Part shown: positions 1-3,575 of the stretch, piece after piece | Layout: each line of letters opens with the position of its first letter | Numbering within the stretch: the stretch's first letter is position 1 | Made by a program: the position numbers and the translations under genes | Origin: Faecalibacterium prausnitzii | Lineage (GTDB): Bacteria; Bacillota; Clostridia; Oscillospirales; Ruminococcaceae | Length of the DNA: 5,387 bases | Reading direction: 5' to 3' | Assembly (NCBI GenBank): GCA_002313795.1 | Contig: DCCL01000013.1 | Coordinates: forward strand, 1 to 5,387 | The notes under the pieces: model-generated | The model's input: the letters and a program-made list of their open reading frames with translations, nothing else | What the model was told of the DNA's origin: nothing | Databases searched by the model: none

Positions 1-137
1 CCATTCAGGGGCACCAGCACCACCTGCGTTTCTCCCTGCCGGAGCAGCGGCTTCATGCTGTCGCCCACCGTCTGTGCAATGAGCGCATGGCCTGCCTTCA
101 GCTCCTGTGCATAACTGCTGTATTCTGGCTGCATCAT
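1..137 (-). CDS. S24/S26-family (signal peptidase-like) serine peptidase, N-terminal part only
   Basis: Open reading frame entering the left edge; 45 codons are visible and the 3' end lies outside the window. The N-terminus carries TVGDSMKPLLRQGE (about residues 23-36). This matches the G-x-S-M-x-P-x-L-x-x-G-D/E signature around the nucleophilic serine of LexA/signal-peptidase-type S24/S26 peptidases; Ser27 would be the nucleophile. The Lys or second catalytic residue lies in the missing part. No N-terminal membrane segment precedes the serine, so this looks like the short soluble version often found beside PqqD proteins, not a housekeeping signal peptidase I. The start is a tandem ATGATG whose first ATG overlaps the TGA of the PqqD gene. 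There is no strong Shine-Dalgarno, so translational coupling is likely. Inferred role: maturation protease, perhaps removing the leader of the precursor at 1249-1380. The motif is seen, the family is inferred from it, and the substrate is a guess. Confidence 0.8.
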   Translation of the reverse strand, partial: MMQPEYSSYAQELKAGHALIAQTVGDSMKPLLRQGETQVVLVPLN

Positions 138-400
138 TTGTCCAGCATTCCGGCAGCATCCAGCTTCTGCACCAGAGCCTGCACATCGGCCAGCGCCTTT
201 TCGAATGACACGTCGTACTCCTCACAGAGTGCTTTTGCGATATCTTCCGGAGTCGTCTCCTTCAGAAGCTTTGTATAAACAAAATTTGCTGTCTCGTTAT
301 TCCGCACGAGACCGTGAAATCCTGCCGCGGCCTTGCCCGCAGCCACCACCATATGCTCTCCGTTTACGGTATGGAGCATGAATCCTTCTTTCAGCTTCAT
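134..400 (-). CDS. PqqD-family peptide-binding protein (RiPP recognition element)
   Basis: An 88-residue, full-length PqqD-like winged-helix protein. It shows the usual pattern: an N-terminal strand region (KLKEGFMLHTVNGEHMVV), a central 'VRNNETANFVYTKLLKE' block corresponding to the family's N-E-T-A-x-x-[IV]-[WY]-x-x-L core, then 'TPEDIAKALCEEYDV', and a last helix ending in L-x-x-A-G-M-L. Stand-alone proteins of this family bind the leader of a RiPP precursor and hand it to modifying enzymes. The natural partner here is the 43-residue peptide encoded upstream. The gene starts with ATG preceded by AAAGGAG at 7-nt spacing. Its ATG overlaps the TGA of the kinase gene, and its own TGA overlaps the ATG of the peptidase gene, so the three are translationally coupled. 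The family call is strong; leader binding is inferred from family and context. A lasso-type B1 protein is an alternative label for the same fold. Confidence 0.88.
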   Translation of the reverse strand: MKLKEGFMLHTVNGEHMVVAAGKAAAGFHGLVRNNETANFVYTKLLKETTPEDIAKALCEEYDVSFEKALADVQALVQKLDAAGMLDK

Positions 401-1152
401 TCTGCTTCTCCTTTCAGCATATCATAAGCTACCTGCACCGCCTGCTCAGAAATAGTGCACTCCAGCCGGAACACCGGCAGCTTTGCCAGCGAGCCCACCA
501 AGTCCATAGTGTGCAGCAGAGCCTCCGGGGCCTGTGTATCTTTATAGGTCTGCGCAAACAGTCTGGGGTATGCATCCCGCGCTGACACCGGCGTGATGCG
601 GTTTTCTGCCCCCCGTTCCAGAAGCACGATGCCTTTCACGGTCTGACTGATATTTGCCTGCAGGTTATCCTTTCCGCCGTAGGGCGTGCCGAACACCCGC
701 CAGCTGCCATCCTTCTCCCGCCGGAGCAGCGGTTTATCGTCGTTTATCATCCGCACCCGCTCTCCGAACACTTTGCGCCAGAGCGCCGCATGGGTCGATT
801 TGCCCGTGCCGCTGGGTGCCGTAAAAAGGTATGCACGGCCATCCATTTCCAGCGCAGAGCAATGGAACAGCAGTATATCCAGCGGCAGAAGCTTTTCGCA
901 AATTTTGCGGTAGATGGCCAGACTTTCCAGATAATCTTCCTGAAACGTTATCAGCTCACCCTGCTCCCGCTGGATCTCCGCGTCGCTGACACGCAGCGGC
1001 TCTTCACAGCCCAGCAGAGCGCAATACTGCTCACGGTCTTCTGCTGTGGGGTCAATGCGATAATTTTCGAACAGCTGCACCGTATACGGCCAGCGTACTT
1101 CAATCCAGAGCGGCACTCCTGCCAGTCTGGCCCAGAATCGGTTCAAGCCCAC
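397..1152 (-). CDS. HPr kinase-like (HprK-related) P-loop kinase of a RiPP locus
   Basis: A 251-residue protein when begun at the GTG at 1152. It has one HprK/PEP-carboxykinase-like domain. Visible landmarks in this numbering are FHCSAL near residue 96, a Walker A loop TAPSGTGKSTHAALW (about 111-125), the acidic metal-binding segment INDDKPLL (about 136-143), and GTPYGGK (about 155-161). Members of this group next to PqqD-type genes are tailoring kinases in RiPP clusters; the kinase of the lasso peptide paeninodin cluster is the known example. It is too short and too divergent for classical HPr kinase/phosphorylase, and no HPr or phosphotransferase-system gene is nearby. Start choice: an in-frame ATG at 1167 lies 5 nt after the U-run of the terminator with no ribosome binding site, whereas GGGAGG (1160-1165) sits 7 nt before the GTG. 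The TGA overlaps the PqqD start. The phospho-acceptor is unknown; the adjacent precursor, rich in Ser, Thr and Tyr, is the obvious candidate. Confidence 0.85.
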   Translation of the reverse strand: MGLNRFWARLAGVPLWIEVRWPYTVQLFENYRIDPTAEDREQYCALLGCEEPLRVSDAEIQREQGELITFQEDYLESLAIYRKICEKLLPLDILLFHCSALEMDGRAYLFTAPSGTGKSTHAALWRKVFGERVRMINDDKPLLRREKDGSWRVFGTPYGGKDNLQANISQTVKGIVLLERGAENRITPVSARDAYPRLFAQTYKDTQAPEALLHTMDLVGSLAKLPVFRLECTISEQAVQVAYDMLKGEAE

Positions 1153-1159
1153 TAATAAA

Positions 1160-1165
1160 CCTCCC
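1160..1165 (-). promoter_or_regulatory. Ribosome binding site deciding the GTG start of the kinase
   Basis: GGGAGG on the minus strand, 7 nt before the GTG at 1152-1150. It lies inside the longer frame that begins with ATG at 1167, so that ATG cannot use it. This supports GTG as the true start. Confidence 0.65.
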
Positions 1166-1172
1166 ATTACCG

Positions 1173-1209
1173 AAAAAAGGCAGACGGGTCAGGAAAACCG
1201 TCTGCCTTT
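1173..1209 (-). terminator. Intrinsic terminator / attenuator between precursor and kinase
   Basis: On the minus strand AAAGGCAGACGG (1209-1198) pairs perfectly with CCGTCTGCCTTT (1187-1176) across a 10-nt loop, followed by a run of six T (1178-1173). The stem has 12 pairs with a GC-rich 9-bp core, which makes it a textbook Rho-independent terminator. It lies 39 nt after the precursor stop codon and 20 nt before the kinase GTG. No other promoter-like sequence is evident between it and the kinase, so partial read-through is the simplest way to express the downstream genes. That gives many precursor transcripts per enzyme transcript, an arrangement common in RiPP operons. On the plus strand the same stem is followed only by a broken T-rich stretch, and no plus-strand gene ends there. 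Confidence 0.85.
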
Positions 1210-1248
1210 CTGTTCTTTAGGAATCTGCCAGTCGTCAATCAAAGACTA

Positions 1249-1380
1249 TCAACGGGTTGCAGGACCAACACGATTGCCATTGCTGTCGTAGTTGTAGTCG
1301 GTAGCCACGCTGGTGGTGATCACATCAGCAGCCTCAAAGGTCACGATCTCGGTAACGGGTGCTTCATAAGTCTTTTTCAT
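1249..1380 (-). CDS. Candidate RiPP precursor peptide, 43 residues
   Basis: A short gene with ATG at 1380, an AGAGGAG ribosome binding site 9 nt upstream, its own promoter, and a terminator behind it. The N-terminal half looks like a leader: KKTYEAP (2-8), then an alternating hydrophobic/acidic stretch and EAADVITTS (16-24). Short peptides with a Y-x-x-P element and an ED/AD-V-I-T-T-S end recur beside PqqD, kinase and S24/S26 peptidase genes in gut clostridia. In lasso leaders the Y-x-x-P element is what the PqqD-type protein contacts. The C-terminal half, about residues 24-43, is polar and contains DYNYDSNGNR followed by VGPATR. It has no Cys and no Lys, which excludes thioether and disulfide products, and it has Asp28 and Asp32 as possible ring-forming residues. 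The translation was read codon by codon. The coding call is strong; the exact core and the chemistry are inferred. Confidence 0.85.
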   Translation of the reverse strand: MKKTYEAPVTEIVTFEAADVITTSVATDYNYDSNGNRVGPATR

Positions 1381-1399
1381 AATATAAGTCTCCTCTCAT
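1364..1399 (-). other. Possible 11-codon upstream ORF overlapping the precursor start
   Basis: On the minus strand ATG at 1399 opens an 11-codon frame (MRGDLYYEKDL) that stops with TGA at 1366-1364, inside the precursor gene and in a different frame. GGGGAGG (1414-1408) sits 8 nt before this ATG, a spacing and strength equal to or better than the precursor's own site. Ribosomes starting here would cover the precursor's ribosome binding site and ATG, so the frame could tune precursor translation by interference or re-initiation. It may equally be chance in a purine-rich leader. Confidence 0.3.
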
Positions 1400-1441
1400 T
1401 GCTACAGCCTCCCCGGACAGGTACAGCTGAGCGGTTAATGT

Positions 1442-1463
1442 TTGTAGCCTCATATTACTACAA
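1442..1463. promoter_or_regulatory. Inverted repeat around the -10 box, candidate operator
   Basis: TTGTAG (1442-1447) and CTACAA (1458-1463) form a perfect 6-bp inverted repeat separated by 10 bp. The -10 hexamer at 1452-1457 lies in the spacer, so a dimeric repressor bound here would block RNA polymerase. No regulator gene is visible in the window. The repeat is short, so chance cannot be excluded. Confidence 0.35.
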
Positions 1464-1480
1464 TCGCGTTGGTTTGTCAA
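1452..1480 (-). promoter_or_regulatory. Sigma-A-type promoter of the RiPP operon
   Basis: On the minus strand TTGACA (1480-1475) is followed after exactly 17 nt by TAATAT (1457-1452). The -35 box is perfect consensus and the -10 box matches in 4 of 6 positions. The 20 nt upstream of the -35 (1500-1481) are A/T rich, like an UP element. A start near 1445 would give a leader of about 65 nt before the precursor ATG. The rest of the 243-nt gap back to the glycosyltransferase stop at 1624 is A/T rich and shows no other gene and no convincing terminator for that gene. Confidence 0.82.
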
Positions 1481-1623
1481 TATTTTCTCTGATAATTTTG
1501 AGAACACCTGACCAGATTCTTCAAATTTTCTTTTTTGTCATTTCCTCGGAAATAATCAATTCCGCAGTTTTCTCTGAATTGTAAAGCAGGCTGTCTATCA
1601 GGAGACTCAGAGAGCAGTCTTTA

Positions 1624-2622
1624 TCAGACTGTCGCGGGTTCCTTTGTGCTGCTCCGGACTTCTTCCGGAGACACTTCAGTGTCTTTGTCGAAGTTCAGGC
1701 GGCGCTCCTCCACGACCAGAGGACGGTTCATGATACGGGTATTCATCGCCATGATGTACTCACCCATAAAGCCGAGGAATGCCAGCTGAATGCCGCCCAT
1801 AAAGAACACTGCGATGATGATGTGTGCATAGCCTGCCGAGAAGTGATTCCATGCAACGAGCTTTGCGATCAGGAAGCCCAGCGCAGCCAGAAAGCTCAGT
1901 GCCGAAATCGCAAAGCCTGCAAAGGTCGCCAGCCGCATCCCGACCTTGGTGTAGCTGGTAAAACTGAGCATCGCGGCATCATACAAGCTGTACCAGTTGT
2001 TATGTGTTTTGCCGGCACGGCGCTGCGGCTGCGTGTACTCGATCTCCTTGCGCTCAGGGCCAAGCTCTGCCACGATGCCGCGAATGAAGGGCGTCGGGTC
2101 TTTCAAGTCGCGCAGCGTCTGGACAAAGCTCTTATCATAGAGACCAAAACCGGTGAACTGCTCGATCTGCTCCACGCTGCTCATCTTCTTAATGAGCTTG
2201 TAGTAACAGCTCCGCAGGAAATACATGAGCGGGCTCTCTTTGCTCTTGGTCTTGCGTCCGATGACGATCTTATAGCCTTTTTCCCATTCGTGCACAAAAG
2301 TGGGGATGAGCTCCACAGGGTCCTGAAAGTCGGCGCAAATCGTGATGGTGCAGTCACCCGATGTGTTCAGGATACCGTAGTAAGGGCTGTTGAACTGGCC
2401 AAAATTCTTGGCGTTGAAAATGGCCTTGACGTTCTTATCCTCTGCACAGATCTGCGTGATGATCTCGCGGGTGTGATCCTGACTCTTGTTATCAATGAAC
2501 AGGATCTCATAGTTATACTCCGGCAGCTCTTTTAAAATCTCATCACGGACTGCTTCGTAGATGGGACGGGCGTTTTCCTCCTCGTTGTAGCAAGGGATCA
2601 TCACCGAAATCGTTTTTCTCAT
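1624..2622 (-). CDS. Family 2 glycosyltransferase, GtrB/DPM1-like, polyprenyl-phosphate type
   Basis: A 332-residue GT2 enzyme with an N-terminal GT-A domain: ISVMIPCYNEEEN (5-17), DNKSQDHT (44-51), the metal-binding ICADFQDPVEL (95-105), and QRRAGKTHN (200-208), which matches the QRxxGxS/T-type acceptor motif. Two hydrophobic segments follow at about 230-255 and 265-291, then a charged cytoplasmic tail. This layout is that of bactoprenol glucosyltransferases and related proteins, which move a sugar from a nucleotide donor to undecaprenyl phosphate on the inner face of the membrane for later use in cell-wall polymer or O-antigen decoration. The start ATG overlaps the TGA of the epimerase gene, with AGGAG 5-6 nt upstream, so it is coupled to the sugar genes before it. 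The tail of about 30 residues rich in Glu, Ser, Thr and Lys is a variable extension. Donor and acceptor cannot be determined here. Confidence 0.88.
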   Translation of the reverse strand: MRKTISVMIPCYNEEENARPIYEAVRDEILKELPEYNYEILFIDNKSQDHTREIITQICAEDKNVKAIFNAKNFGQFNSPYYGILNTSGDCTITICADFQDPVELIPTFVHEWEKGYKIVIGRKTKSKESPLMYFLRSCYYKLIKKMSSVEQIEQFTGFGLYDKSFVQTLRDLKDPTPFIRGIVAELGPERKEIEYTQPQRRAGKTHNNWYSLYDAAMLSFTSYTKVGMRLATFAGFAISALSFLAALGFLIAKLVAWNHFSAGYAHIIIAVFFMGGIQLAFLGFMGEYIMAMNTRIMNRPLVVEERRLNFDKDTEVSPEEVRSSTKEPATV

Positions 2623-3572
2623 TGTTTCTCCTGTTCCTTTTTTACCCAGTCGATCGTTTCACGGATGCCCTCCGAGAAGGACGTCCGGGGTTCAAATCCG
2701 GTATCAGCCTGTAATGCAGAGATATCTGCCTGCAGGTGCATCACCTGAAGCGGGCCATAGGGCACTTCTCCTAATCCTAGCGGAAGAGCCGGGTCGATGG
2801 CATCCCGCATCTGGAAAATATAATCCTTCAGAGGCATTGCCTGACCGCTGCCCAGCGGATACACTGCCCCATTCCTGCCATGGCAGACCGCCAGATAGAA
2901 TGCATCTGCGGCGTCGCCCGAATACAGGTAATCCCAGCGCTGCGTACCTGCCGTCAGTGCTGGCTTTTCGCCTGCGAGCAGTTTCCGGATCGTCCCGGAG
3001 ATCATGGTCATCGGGCCGTCGTGTGGGCCGTAGACCGACAGAATGCGGAGCCACACATGGCCGATGCCCAGTGTTTTTGCCTCCACACGGCTCATCTGTC
3101 CGGCACAAAGCTTGGCCATGCCGTAGCCATTCTCAGGGAAAGCCGGAGTGTCACTTCTCAGCATCCCCTCCACACGGCCATACTCGGCCTGACTGCCTGC
3201 CCCAAGAAAGATCTGACAGCCCAGCACTTTTGCGGCGCGGATGGCATCGATCGTGCTCTGGATGTTTTCGATCTGTGCGGGCATATCATTCCGGCCCTGC
3301 CCAATGGTATGAGCCCACGCAAAATGGAAAAATGCATCTGCGCGGATGCCCTCCATTTTCTGGGGAAGAGCCGAAAGTTCCTTTGCATCGCACTCCACCA
3401 CATGAAGCTTCTCCGCCTTGGGCAGTGCCTCGATTCGGGGACTGCCGGGGCGGCACACTGCATAGACCGTTACATTTTCCCGGAGCAGTTTCTCGCACAG
3501 AGCAATGCCGATCGCGCCGGTGGGGCCGGTCACGACTGCAGTTTGAATATTTCGTTGAATATTATTTTTCAT
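2619..3572 (-). CDS. NAD(P)-dependent epimerase/dehydratase family (extended SDR) sugar-modifying enzyme
   Basis: A 317-residue extended short-chain dehydrogenase. The Rossmann nucleotide loop TGPTGAIG (15-22) fits GxxGxxG. The catalytic set is present: Ser127 in GAGSQAEYG (124-132), and Tyr150 with Lys154 in YGMAK. Further family marks are RILSVYGPHDGP (176-187) and WDYLYSGDAADAF (213-225), where the substrate-binding lobe begins. It follows the TPP enzyme by 3 nt and overlaps the glycosyltransferase by 4 nt, so it belongs to a nucleotide-sugar operon. The likely role is reduction or epimerisation of a keto nucleotide-sugar, perhaps the product made by the TPP enzyme, as YerF does after YerE in yersiniose synthesis. 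The substrate is not readable from sequence alone. The ribosome binding site (GGAAG) is modest and lies inside the upstream gene, which points to coupled translation. The catalytic residues look intact. Confidence 0.88.
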   Translation of the reverse strand: MKNNIQRNIQTAVVTGPTGAIGIALCEKLLRENVTVYAVCRPGSPRIEALPKAEKLHVVECDAKELSALPQKMEGIRADAFFHFAWAHTIGQGRNDMPAQIENIQSTIDAIRAAKVLGCQIFLGAGSQAEYGRVEGMLRSDTPAFPENGYGMAKLCAGQMSRVEAKTLGIGHVWLRILSVYGPHDGPMTMISGTIRKLLAGEKPALTAGTQRWDYLYSGDAADAFYLAVCHGRNGAVYPLGSGQAMPLKDYIFQMRDAIDPALPLGLGEVPYGPLQVMHLQADISALQADTGFEPRTSFSEGIRETIDWVKKEQEKQ

Positions 3573-3575
3573 GAT

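Noticed and set aside
397..1152. Classical HPr kinase/phosphorylase of carbon catabolite control
   Set aside because: The protein is shorter and lacks the full HprK N-terminal domain. No HPr or phosphotransferase gene is near, and it sits between a small peptide gene and a PqqD gene.
1540..1556. ATTTCC/GGAAAT palindrome in the intergenic gap
   Set aside because: The loop would be only two bases and neither side is followed by a T-run. It is not a credible terminator, and nothing else suggests an operator.
1399..1584. 61-codon plus-strand frame across the intergenic region with hydrophobic stretches
   Set aside because: It begins with TTG, has no ribosome binding site, and crosses the minus-strand promoter. 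The hydrophobicity comes from T-rich DNA.
1615..1631. Hairpin (CAGTCT, 5-nt loop, AGACTG) over the glycosyltransferase stop codon as a terminator
   Set aside because: The stem has only six pairs and no U-run follows on the minus strand. It is too weak to call.
1822..2535. 237-codon plus-strand frame
   Set aside because: Antisense to the glycosyltransferase, whose motifs are complete. No recognisable protein and no separate promoter.
2714..3574. 286-codon plus-strand frame, rich in Pro and Arg
   Set aside because: Shadow of the epimerase gene. Composition is typical of a wrong-frame translation.
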